A stretch of DNA of 64,000 nucleotides, from NCBI RefSeq assembly GCF_900232995.1, contig NZ_OCVX01000005.1, positions 1 through 64,000 of the forward strand, in the 5' to 3' direction. The translations under genes and the position numbers were made by a program. This DNA comes from Mycobacterium simulans. GTDB lineage: Bacteria; Actinomycetota; Actinomycetes; Mycobacteriales; Mycobacteriaceae. Numbering within the stretch: the first letter of the stretch is position 1; each line of letters opens with the position of its first letter. A model generated the notes under the pieces. It worked only from the letters and a program-made list of their open reading frames with translations. It did not search any database and had not been told where the DNA came from. Shown one piece after another: positions 50,631-57,247 of the stretch.

Positions 50631-50701
50631 GGTGGAGTGGCCGAGTGGTGAGGCAACGGCCTGCAAAGCCGTGCACACGGGTTCGATTCCCGTCTCCACC
50701 T
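50631..50701 (+). tRNA. tRNA-Cys (GCA)
   Basis: Acceptor GGTGGAG/CTCCACC, anticodon stem around CTGCAAA (anticodon GCA), T-arm ACGGG TTCGATT CCCGT, and a genomic CCA at 50702-50704. It lies 29 nt after tRNA-Gly. Confidence 0.95.
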
Positions 50702-50719
50702 CCAATTCGATCCCCAAAG

Positions 50720-50791
50720 GCGCGATTAGCTCAGCGGGAGAGCGCTTCCCTGACACGGAAGAGGTCACTGGTTCAATCCCAGTATCGCGCA
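50720..50791 (+). tRNA. tRNA-Val (GAC)
   Basis: Acceptor GCGCGAT/ATCGCGC with discriminator A, anticodon stem CTTCC/GGAAG around CTGACAC (anticodon GAC), T-arm ACTGG TTCAATC CCAGT, encoded CCA at 50792-50794. Its 3' part is duplicated at 61450, marking the attachment site of element 2. Confidence 0.95.
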
Positions 50792-50810
50792 CCAGAGTTA
50801 TTGCAGGTCA
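50772..50810. repeat. attachment site (left) of element 2 at the tRNA-Val(GAC) 3' end
   Basis: 28 bp (50772-50799) identical to 61450-61477, extended to 39 bp with two mismatches. It covers the T-loop, acceptor and CCA of tRNA-Val(GAC). The intact tRNA remains on the left, the displaced 3' copy on the right. Confidence 0.9.
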
Positions 50811-50840
50811 GAGGCACTTTCCGAGCCTCGGATTTGGCGT

Positions 50841-50860
50841 CGTGCCAGATACGTGCCAAA
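50841..50860. repeat. arm-type repeat near left end of element 2
   Basis: CGTGCCAGATACGTGCCAAA contains two CGTGCCA words 11 bp apart; the same layout, CGTGCCAAATACGTGCCA, recurs at 61307-61324 beside the right end. Likely integrase arm sites. Confidence 0.6.
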
Positions 50861-50904
50861 TAAGTCAGGCGGTCTCGGTTCAACCCGAGAGGTAGCTAGA
50901 CCAC

Positions 50905-51153
50905 ATGAACACCACCGATAAAAGGTTTTTGCCGGAGCCGATAAAAACCACCGCCCACGACCACCTCACCCGCGCCCGGCGCCGCCTGCTCGACGCCCGG
51001 ACAGCGGCGCTCGACGCCGCGCACACCCTGCCGCCCGGCTCGCGCCGTAACCGCGCGACTGAGCTGGCCGAGAAGATCACCGACGCCCTCGGTTTCTGTG
51101 AGCGGCTGGCGACGGTTGTCGAGGGTGACCAGCGCGCGCAGGTGACCCGATGA
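50905..51153 (+). CDS. hypothetical protein of element 2
   Basis: 82 aa, helical: HDHLTRARRRLLDARTAALDAAHTLPPGSRRNRATELAEKI. Unknown family. Overlaps the next gene's ATG (ATGA), so it is first of a three-gene set ending in a recombinase. Confidence 0.65.
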   Translation: MNTTDKRFLPEPIKTTAHDHLTRARRRLLDARTAALDAAHTLPPGSRRNRATELAEKITDALGFCERLATVVEGDQRAQVTR

Positions 51154-51428
51154 ACGCGACCCCCACCGCCTTCGAGGGCATCGTTGCGGCATTCGGTGAC
51201 CCGATCCGCTGCGAGCGGAAAACGCTTCCCGGGGAGGGATGCCGGCGGCCCGCCTACTGGCTGGTGGACCTGCACGGCTGCGAGCGGATGTTCATGTGCG
51301 GGCAGCATCGGACCGCTTGGTTGCGGCGGCACCGGGCGCTGGACCTGCGTCGCGGCGAGCTACGGTGCGCCCACTGCAGGCACGCGTTCGCCTGCATCGA
51401 CGACGCGGTGAGGGTCACGGCGATATGA
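51150..51428 (+). CDS. Cys/His-rich hypothetical protein of element 2
   Basis: 92 aa. RCERKTLPGEGCRRPAYW, HGCERMFMCGQH and LRCAHCRHAFACID give a set of CxxC/CxxH pairs typical of a zinc-binding protein. Function unknown. It overlaps both neighbours by ATGA. Confidence 0.65.
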   Translation: MNATPTAFEGIVAAFGDPIRCERKTLPGEGCRRPAYWLVDLHGCERMFMCGQHRTAWLRRHRALDLRRGELRCAHCRHAFACIDDAVRVTAI

Positions 51429-52309
51429 GCGCCGCGCTGCGCCTGGTCGGCGACACCAGCACTACGGGACGCGTCTATCGCCATGCCGAGCCATCCGCGG
51501 AGGCATGCCGGTGGATCGCAGTCCAATTCGCCGAGGGCAAGACCCGCCGAACCGTGTTGGAGCGGCGACAGACCCTTGTCCGGCTGGAGCGCGCCATCGC
51601 CGCCCCGGCTATCGAGGCCACCGCCGATCAGATCGCGGCCTGGGTCGGCCGTGACCCCGGCGAACGATCAGCGTTCACCATCGGCAGCGACCTGTCCAAG
51701 CTGCGCGCGTTCTACGGCTGGTGCGTTCGGGCTGGCCTGCGCCCCGATGATCCAACCGTTCATATCCGGCTGCCGCGGCGCCCCCGCACGGTGCCCCGAC
51801 CCATCACCAATGACCAGTTCTGGCACCTCGACACCCAGGCGGCCGGCAACCGGTCACTGCGCGCCATGGTGCGGCTGGCCGGCCTGGCGGGACTTCGGGT
51901 GCACGAGGTGGGCCGCTTCCAGGGAGCCGATCTCGACTGGCAGGCCAAAACGATCACCGTCACCGGCAAGGGCGGGCACCGCAGTGTGATCCCGGCCCAC
52001 CCGGCCATCCTCGACATTGCCCGCAGCATGCCCCGCCTGGGCTACTGGTTTCCCTCGCAGCGGTCCAGCCATATCGGCGGGCGCACCGTTTCTCAGCGCC
52101 TCCGCCTGCACATGATCCGATGCCGAGTACCCGGCACACCGCATTGCCTGCGCCACTACTTCGGCACCGAGCTGGTTACCCGCGGCGCCGACATCCGCGT
52201 GGTGCAAGAGCTAATGCGACACGCCCAGCTCAACACCACCGCGATCTACGTGGCCGTGGCAGACACCCGCAAGCGAGAAGCGATAGACCGGCTCAAGCTT
52301 CCCGAGTAG
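51425..52309 (+). CDS. tyrosine recombinase (XerC/D-like), second integrase of element 2
   Basis: 294 aa. The SAM-like N-terminal domain includes RTVLERRQTLVRLERAI; the catalytic set is R in GLAGLRVHEVG, K in TVTGKGGHRS, HCLRHYFG, LMRHAQLNTT and the nucleophile in AIYVAV. It is shorter than the phiRv2-type integrase at the other end and lacks the arm-binding domain. The ATG at 51425 overlaps the upstream stop; an open-frame extension to 51239 is shadow sequence. Its role beside another integrase is unclear. Confidence 0.88.
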   Translation: MSAALRLVGDTSTTGRVYRHAEPSAEACRWIAVQFAEGKTRRTVLERRQTLVRLERAIAAPAIEATADQIAAWVGRDPGERSAFTIGSDLSKLRAFYGWCVRAGLRPDDPTVHIRLPRRPRTVPRPITNDQFWHLDTQAAGNRSLRAMVRLAGLAGLRVHEVGRFQGADLDWQAKTITVTGKGGHRSVIPAHPAILDIARSMPRLGYWFPSQRSSHIGGRTVSQRLRLHMIRCRVPGTPHCLRHYFGTELVTRGADIRVVQELMRHAQLNTTAIYVAVADTRKREAIDRLKLPE

Positions 52310-52320
52310 CCGACAGTGCT

Positions 52321-52367
52321 TGTAAAGCCATTCTTTACAGCGGCCTGTTGTAAAGGTAAGGTTTACA
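52321..52367. promoter_or_regulatory. two tandem 19-bp dyad operators before the toxin-antitoxin-like pair
   Basis: TGTAAAG-5-CTTTACA (52321-52339, perfect) and TGTAAAG-5-GTTTACA (52349-52367, one mismatch) have the same 7-5-7 geometry. Their centres are 28 bp apart, and the second ends 1 nt before the GTG of the next gene, so a bound repressor would block transcription or translation start directly. Confidence 0.75.
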
Positions 52368-52368
52368 C

Positions 52369-52602
52369 GTGGAGGTAAGGGCTAGCGCCCGTAAGCACGG
52401 CATCAGCGACGACGCCATGCTCCACGCATATCGCAACGCGCTGCGCTACGTGGAACTTGACTACCACGGCGAAGTTCAACTGTTGGTGATCGGCCCCGAC
52501 CAGAGCGGGCGCCTGCTAGAGCTGATCATCCCAGCAGACGAACCGCCCCGGATCATCCACGCCGACGTGCTACGCCCGAAGTTCTACGGCTACCTGAGGT
52601 GA
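52369..52602 (+). CDS. small toxin-like protein (BrnT/DUF4258-like)
   Basis: 77 aa: EVRASARKHGISDDAMLHAYRNALRYV, then strands VQLLVIGPDQSGRLLELIIP and a terminal IIHADVLRPKFYGYL. Helix first, beta strands, then a basic H-A-x3-RPKF end resembles small RNase toxins of the RelE/BrnT class. The short length, the operator dyads and the HTH gene 4 nt downstream support a type II toxin-antitoxin pair. The toxin role is inferred. The GTG is virtually leaderless. Confidence 0.65.
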   Translation: MEVRASARKHGISDDAMLHAYRNALRYVELDYHGEVQLLVIGPDQSGRLLELIIPADEPPRIIHADVLRPKFYGYLR

Positions 52603-52606
52603 TGAC

Positions 52607-52870
52607 ATGAGTGTGAAGCACAAGACCGACATCGACGAATGGCTCGACACGATCGAGCCCAACCCGGCCTACGCCCGCAACGCCAGCCACATGCGCCGCA
52701 TCATCGCCGCGAAAGAAGCGGTTGAGACGGCGGAGTCCGAGCTGCGGGCCGCGGTGGAAGCCGCCCGCGAGGCCGGGGACACCTGGGCAGCAATCGGCGT
52801 AGCCCTCGGCATCACCCGCCAGGCCGCGTTCCAACGATTCGGCCACACCACCGCAGGGGCCTCCTCCTAA
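52607..52870 (+). CDS. HTH antitoxin-like protein
   Basis: 87 aa. A helical N-terminus (DIDEWLDTIEPNPAYARNASHMRRI) is followed by TWAAIGVALGITRQAAFQRFG, a compact helix-turn-helix. As the partner of the preceding small gene it would bind the TGTAAAG dyads and neutralise the toxin. Its stop overlaps the end of a convergent pseudogene by 4 nt. Confidence 0.65.
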   Translation: MSVKHKTDIDEWLDTIEPNPAYARNASHMRRIIAAKEAVETAESELRAAVEAAREAGDTWAAIGVALGITRQAAFQRFGHTTAGASS

Positions 52871-53333
52871 CCGGCGCCCGTCCAATCCGCCGCGGGGGTA
52901 AGGCTTTTGCCGTCGAGGCCGATCACCGTTGCGGGTTCGGATTGCTTGCGTGCCTTGTTGATTGAGGCGGCCACGCGGTCTGTCTGGCCGGGCGTTTCGG
53001 TGGTCAGTCCCGCCGGGCGGCTCGTCGGCGACATGTACGCCGCTGAGCTCGGCGTCGAATAACTCCTCAGCCAGCTCATGCTCATCGGCAAGTAGGTCGT
53101 GAATCTTGTCGGCAACACTGCGCTGCGGCCCGGATTCAACCTCCGCTCCGGGGTCGCCAGGTGTACGAGTTCGTACACGTGCCAATTCGTTCTGAACCGT
53201 CATCACCGGCTCGTTGGTCGCCGACGCAATCGCCCGGATGCTCAGCCCTGATTCCCGTAGTGAGGCAACGACTTCCGCACGCTCCTCACGCGGCAGCCGT
53301 AACCGGCTGATGCCGAACTCGCGGGTTGGTCAT
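52867..53333 (-). pseudogene. frameshifted ParB/KorB-like HTH regulator gene of element 2
   Basis: Pieces of one protein are spread over frames. ATG 53333 gives MTNPR, then a shift to EFGISRLRLPREERAEVVASLRESGLSIRAIASATNEPVMTV (HTH of actinophage ParB-like regulators), and a second shift near 53008-53025 leads to GLTTETPGQTDRVAASINKARKQSE and VIGLDGKSL, the usual end of this family. At least two frameshifts mean it is dead, or the sequence has errors. It reads toward the toxin-antitoxin pair. Confidence 0.65.
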
Positions 53334-53560
53334 CGTGCGTGAAAACCCCCGTATGTTGCAACAACGTTCGCATAGGTAGCGATGCGTGAAAAAACGTTGA
53401 AACACAGCGCAATTCGCTTTATCTAGCAAAATTTCGGGGCTCGTTGTGTGAAAAAGTCGTGACGTCGTCACGTCCGACGACCCCCCGCCCCCTTTGATTT
53501 TTTCGGGGGTGGTAGCGCGGGGGCCGGGCAGAGGAAAGGGGCCGCCCGGCGCGCCCCGCG
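53334..53560. promoter_or_regulatory. AT-rich regulatory region of element 2 with palindrome and repeated GTGAAAA words
   Basis: It holds GCGTGAAAA at two places and GTGTGAAAA once, a perfect 15-bp palindrome CGTGACGTCGTCACG at 53458-53472, and a C-run/G-run hairpin around TTTGATTTTTTC near 53480-53510. This is where the promoter of the leftward HTH gene and the end of the structural operon meet. No gene longer than 30 codons fits. Confidence 0.5.
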
Positions 53561-53659
53561 CTACCTGGTCTGGGCTGCTGCGGCGTCGATAGCCGCGATC
53601 AGCTCTGCCTTGGTCATTGCCTCGGCCTGGTCGCCACTGCGAGCGTGCGCACGGGTCAT
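53561..53659 (-). CDS. 32-aa protein at the end of the capsid operon
   Basis: From ATG 53659, one nt after the scaffold-like gene's stop, to TAG 53561: MTRAHARSGDQAEAM then TKAELIAAIDAAAAQTR. The TKAELIAAID helix resembles short phage head-operon peptides. Position supports it. Confidence 0.45.
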   Translation of the reverse strand: MTRAHARSGDQAEAMTKAELIAAIDAAAAQTR

Positions 53660-53660
53660 C

Positions 53661-54128
53661 TCACCGGAACCATGCGTCTGCGTCGCCGCCGTGCGGGCCG
53701 TCGCTGTCGACTCCGTGGCCCATCTCAGTCAGCGCCACCGCCGTCTCATCGGGTGTACTGGCCAAGACGTCCAACATTGCCTCGTCGGCGCTCGCCAGCT
53801 TGATCCAGTGCTCGCGGCGGGCCGGCGTGATAGCGCCGCGCGCCACAGCTTTGTCTACCGCCGCGGTGATCCGCTGCTGAGCCGCAGCCACGACCAGGCG
53901 CCGGCCTTCAGCGGCGTCGTTGCGCAACGCGGTGAGTGTGTCAGCGTCGATGACCTCGAGCCCGTGGGCTTTGGCGGATGCGGCAACGTCGGATGGCTTC
54001 GGCGCGCTGGTCTGGTTGGCCAGGTCTTCGACGGTGGCAAGCACCAGGTCGATATCCGACGTGTCCGCGGGCAGGCCGAGCAGTTCCAATAGGCGCGCGG
54101 CCTGGTCGTCGTCAAGGGTGAGTGCCAT
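53661..54128 (-). CDS. scaffold-like phage protein of element 2
   Basis: 155 aa, helical: ALTLDDDQAARLLELLGLP, ANQTSAPKPSDVAASAKAHGLEVIDADTLTALRNDAAEGRR, and AVARGAITPARREHWIKLASADEAML. The last block resembles the C-terminal scaffold part of Mu-type head protease (gpI) proteins, here as a separate gene after the capsid. GAAAGGA precedes the ATG at 54128, which is well inside a longer open frame. Confidence 0.7.
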   Translation of the reverse strand: MALTLDDDQAARLLELLGLPADTSDIDLVLATVEDLANQTSAPKPSDVAASAKAHGLEVIDADTLTALRNDAAEGRRLVVAAAQQRITAAVDKAVARGAITPARREHWIKLASADEAMLDVLASTPDETAVALTEMGHGVDSDGPHGGDADAWFR

Positions 54129-54142
54129 TGCGGTCCTTTCGG

Positions 54143-55021
54143 TTACGAGGCGAGTCCGGTGAGTTTCTTTAGGGCATAAGGCCGTTCGGTCGCAAATGCG
54201 GGAACGGCGTAGGCCTGGACAATCGTCGTGCGTCTCTCGCGCACATCGATTACGTCGACAGTGAGCGGCCGCTCGAATCCTACGACTCCGACCTTGCCGC
54301 GCTCGCACACGTACGCACTGCCGGCGGCCATGCGCGGGTTCGAGAACAATTCCAGCCCAGCGGATTTAAGCATTTCGTCGAGCTTGTCGCCGTACGAGAC
54401 GCGTAGGCTATGCGCTTCATTGGGGTGCACGATGAGCAGATCGTGTTTCACACCGAGTTCCTGTAGGTCGCTGGCTAACTGAGCGGCCGACAGGTCGGCC
54501 GTGGGCACGTCCGTCGACGCGGTCAGCGATGCGTCGGGTCCGAAGATGACGACGTCATCCCACGTGTGGCCCGGCACAGTGTTCTCGCCGCCGATGGCGG
54601 CCTCGACTGCGGCAATAGCGCCGGTATCGAGTTTCTTCGCGATCGTGTTCGCGAGCTGCGTTGTCTGCTGGTCCAAGTAGCTGACGATGTTGCGGTCCCG
54701 CTGCTCGTCGTTCACCTCGAAGCGACCGCCCCAATCCTCAACTGTCGCCAGCCTTTCCTCAGGGTCGACGCCCTCGACAACCTTGTAGGTGTTGCCGGGC
54801 GAACGCTTCTCGACGTCTGTCGTGTAGAAATCTGACGCCTTGACAACACTGTATAAGATTCCGCCTCCCGAAACCTGTTGCCCGAGTGCCGAAAACAGCT
54901 TGGGTAACAAGATCTGCTCGTCGGCAAGCTTGGCGATCCGGTTGCGGATCATGGTCTGCTGTTTGAGCGCGAAATCGACCGTTAGAGTGCGACCGTTCAG
55001 CTCTGGAATGAGACTAGGCAT
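54143..55021 (-). CDS. major capsid protein of element 2 (phiRv2-like)
   Basis: 292 aa. MPSLIPELNGRTLTVDFALKQ opens a Mu/HK97-type head protein, with GGGILYSVVKASDFYTTDVEKRSPGN, EDWGGRFEVNDEQRDRNIVSYLDQQTTQLAN and GVVGFERPLTVDVIDVRERRTT. The same gene type (Rv2650c) lies in phiRv2. Order protease, decoration, capsid, scaffold-like is normal for a head module, yet portal and terminase are absent. Confidence 0.85.
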   Translation of the reverse strand: MPSLIPELNGRTLTVDFALKQQTMIRNRIAKLADEQILLPKLFSALGQQVSGGGILYSVVKASDFYTTDVEKRSPGNTYKVVEGVDPEERLATVEDWGGRFEVNDEQRDRNIVSYLDQQTTQLANTIAKKLDTGAIAAVEAAIGGENTVPGHTWDDVVIFGPDASLTASTDVPTADLSAAQLASDLQELGVKHDLLIVHPNEAHSLRVSYGDKLDEMLKSAGLELFSNPRMAAGSAYVCERGKVGVVGFERPLTVDVIDVRERRTTIVQAYAVPAFATERPYALKKLTGLAS

Positions 55022-55034
55022 TGGTCAAGTCCTT

Positions 55035-55415
55035 TCAGTAGAGCGAGATCTCGGCGTCGGTGCCATTGGTTGCGCCGGTGATGGCGTACCCGACCGCGAT
55101 GCCTGCCGACTTCGTGACGGCCTTGCCGCCGGTGCCGACCTCTACCTCGGCGAATGCGGCGATAGTGCCGCCGGCTGTCACCCTGAGCACGCGGCTGGCG
55201 CCGCGGGCGACGCCGAGGAGCTTGCCGGTGGTGGCGTCCTCTTTGGCGACACCGGCCACACGGCCGGCGGCGTCCGCGGTGGCCACGGCGACGTTGCCGC
55301 CAGACACCCGGTTGCCGGAGATTTTCACGAAGGTCTTGGCCGTCACGGCGCCGGTTGCTTCGGCCGTGAGGTCGCGACCTTCATAAATCTCGACATTCGT
55401 CAATGGTGTGGACAT
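55035..55415 (-). CDS. capsid decoration protein (DUF2190-like) of element 2
   Basis: 126 aa, all-beta and rich in Gly/Ala/Val: EGRDLTAEATGAVTAKTFVKISG, VSGGNVAVATADAAGRVAGVAKEDATTG, and VTAGGTIAAFAEVEVGTGGKAV. It fits capsid-stabilising (lambda gpD-like) or DUF2190 proteins. The ATG at 55415 has AGGGTAAG upstream; the longer open frame to 55958 is shadow sequence over the protease gene. Confidence 0.75.
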   Translation of the reverse strand: MSTPLTNVEIYEGRDLTAEATGAVTAKTFVKISGNRVSGGNVAVATADAAGRVAGVAKEDATTGKLLGVARGASRVLRVTAGGTIAAFAEVEVGTGGKAVTKSAGIAVGYAITGATNGTDAEISLY

Positions 55416-55417
55416 GC

Positions 55418-56008
55418 TTACCCTTTCGTCGTGAGTCGGTGAGTGCGGCGCCGCCGGGCTGCGGCGACCTTGACGGCGCGGAGGGTGTCGAGACGAGCCA
55501 CGCCCGGGACGATGCGCGGGCGGCCCATGCTGCCCGCCACCGGAATCGACACCCGGCTTGCCGCGACGCCGTACAGGTTCTCGATCGAGCGCAGTCCCTT
55601 GACCGCCGGAGCCGCCGCACCCAACAACGCCACAGCTTCGATGACGAGCGGGTATCTGGTGCCGTCCTCGGCCTCGAAGTCGAGCAGCGCCTCGACACTG
55701 CGATGCGGATAGGCACTGGCCATGATCCCCGCGAGCCGGGCCGGTACACCCTCGAAATCGCCGAGCAGTGTCTTGCCGTCGCGGCTGAGCCTGAGCTTGG
55801 AAACGGTGCCCATTGCGGGCTCGCCGCTGAATCGCTCGTCGCCATGCCCGATCTTGACCACCGGCACCACCAGGCAGGCGTCGTACGCCTCCACAGCGGA
55901 ACGCAGATCCGCTGCCGTGACGGTCCACGGCTCCCCCGACACGGTATGCGCGTCCCATGTGCCGACCTTCAACAACTCGACACCGCGAATCGACCGAACG
56001 TCAGGCAT
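55418..56008 (-). CDS. prohead protease-like protein (Mu gpI type) of element 2
   Basis: 196 aa. MPDVRSIRGVELLKVGTWDAHTVSGEPWTVTAADL and VPVVKIGHGD..PAMGTVSKLRLSRDGKTLLGDFEGVPARLAGIMASAYPHRSVE follow the Mu-type head maturation protease. The ASAYPHRSVE segment is the conserved catalytic-region motif. It lies directly before decoration and capsid genes, like Rv2651c in phiRv2. Its ATG touches the stop of the upstream gene. Confidence 0.8.
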   Translation of the reverse strand: MPDVRSIRGVELLKVGTWDAHTVSGEPWTVTAADLRSAVEAYDACLVVPVVKIGHGDERFSGEPAMGTVSKLRLSRDGKTLLGDFEGVPARLAGIMASAYPHRSVEALLDFEAEDGTRYPLVIEAVALLGAAAPAVKGLRSIENLYGVAASRVSIPVAGSMGRPRIVPGVARLDTLRAVKVAAARRRRTHRLTTKG

Positions 56009-56418
56009 CAGCTCGCCTTTCGGGCCGCATTCCGCTCGGCGCGGGCCACAACAGCCGCGGCCGGGAACAACCAGCGCCCGCCGGGGCGATGCGCGGGCAG
56101 GCGGCCACGGCGCGCAGCGGCTCGAACACCGGCAGCCGAAATACCGAGAATGCGCCCGGCTTCCGCGCTGTCGAGTAGGTCAAGGTCATACGGCCCAGCG
56201 TGACCCGAATCCTGCCGGACGCCAACATTTGTTACGCCGTTCGTTGCGTTTGTTGCGCCGGCAGAACACTTTCGCAGTTGTGCGGCGAACTGCTCCAACT
56301 TCGGCGCTGGCCGCCGACCCGGCTCCGCGCTGATACGCCGGCACAACTCGTCAAGCACGCCGGCTATAAAGGACAGCTCGGCCGGATCGAGCACCACGCC
56401 GTGCTTGACGCTGATCAC
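56008..56418 (-). CDS. HTH-containing phage protein of element 2
   Basis: 136 aa. N-terminal helical part (LDPAELSFIAGVLDELCRRISAEPG) and a C-terminal HTH (LDSAEAGRILGISAAGVRAAARRGRLPAHRPGGRWLFPA). The GTG at 56418 overlaps the upstream stop (GTGA). The HTH could make it a small-terminase-like or regulatory protein; the family is not certain. Confidence 0.7.
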   Translation of the reverse strand: MISVKHGVVLDPAELSFIAGVLDELCRRISAEPGRRPAPKLEQFAAQLRKCSAGATNATNGVTNVGVRQDSGHAGPYDLDLLDSAEAGRILGISAAGVRAAARRGRLPAHRPGGRWLFPAAAVVARAERNAARKAS

Positions 56419-56714
56419 GCCGAATCCCCAGTCGGCGGCTCGGGAGGCGACACCCGCACATTCTCCAAACACAGTGTCAAGTAGGCGATCTCGGCTTGCA
56501 GATCTTCCACCGAGTCGGACGTAGTCTCGCCCTGAAGCTGCCGTACCGCCTCCCCGATCTCGGCCTCGCTACCGAACTCGTCAACCGCGGCATCCCAAGC
56601 CATCTGCGCGCCGGGACCGCCACCCTGCAGAGCCCACACGAGCCACTGCGCGGCCCGCAGGCGCACCCGGACATGCCGGCGCGGATCGTCCGCCGGCACC
56701 GTGCCCGCGCTCAT
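56415..56714 (-). CDS. hypothetical protein of element 2
   Basis: 99 aa, helical: HVRVRLRAAQWLVWALQGG, DEFGSEAEIGEAVRQLQGE, DLQAEIAYLTLCLENVR. Unknown function. It overlaps both neighbours by 4 nt in the leftward operon between primase and head genes. Confidence 0.65.
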   Translation of the reverse strand: MSAGTVPADDPRRHVRVRLRAAQWLVWALQGGGPGAQMAWDAAVDEFGSEAEIGEAVRQLQGETTSDSVEDLQAEIAYLTLCLENVRVSPPEPPTGDSA

Positions 56715-57247
56715 TGGTCGCCGTCCTCTAACGCCGCCGCGGCGCTGGCGATCTCGCGTCGCAGCTGGTCGACGAGGTTCTCGCGCACATCATCTGGCAG
56801 GTGCCGCCGTAGCAGGCGGGTCATTTCTAACCAGTAGGTCAGCATAGGGATGAACGCGTCGGGGGCGCCGGCCTCAATCGCGGCCTCTTGCATGCCCCAG
56901 CTCGCCACGTTGTCGAAGCGGTCACCGGCCAGGCCGTGCGCCAGGACGGTGGCCGCGATGCGGTGCTTGCGGATCGCCTCGGTGTCGTCGGACGTCATCA
57001 TCATTTCCTCGTCGTCGCGATCCTCAGGTTCGGCCACTGCTGGTTCCCTTTCCGGGTGCTGAGAATTTTCGGGTCCCGAATAAAAAAATTCCTGATCCAC
57101 TCGCGGGTCAGGGGGGTACCCCCCTGCTGATCTTTTTGGCGGGGGGCCGGCTGCGTCGAAGACGTCGGTGTGACCACCCCGGCACAAGCGCGCCGGGCAG
57201 GCGGAGGTGCTACCCGGGAATTCGGCGAACAGGTCGACGATGCTCAC
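56711..57247 (-). CDS. hypothetical protein of element 2
   Basis: 178 aa from the GTG at 57247 that overlaps the helicase stop. A Pro/Cys-containing N-terminal part (LFAEFPGSTSACPARLCRGGHTDV) and an acidic linker precede a helical domain (HRIAATVLAHGLAGDRFDNVASW..DAFIPMLTYWLEMTRLLRRHLP). The start of a longer open frame (57385) lies inside the helicase gene and is rejected. Confidence 0.65.
   Translation of the reverse strand: MSIVDLFAEFPGSTSACPARLCRGGHTDVFDAAGPPPKRSAGGYPPDPRVDQEFFYSGPENSQHPEREPAVAEPEDRDDEEMMMTSDDTEAIRKHRIAATVLAHGLAGDRFDNVASWGMQEAAIEAGAPDAFIPMLTYWLEMTRLLRRHLPDDVRENLVDQLRREIASAAAALEDGDQ

Noticed and set aside
50462..50895. Open frames running across the tRNA cluster
   Set aside because: They overlap three complete cloverleaf tRNAs and have no protein features.
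52553..53206. 217-codon minus-strand frame through the toxin-antitoxin-like genes
   Set aside because: Only its first part belongs to the broken HTH regulator. The rest is antisense to the HTH and toxin-like genes.
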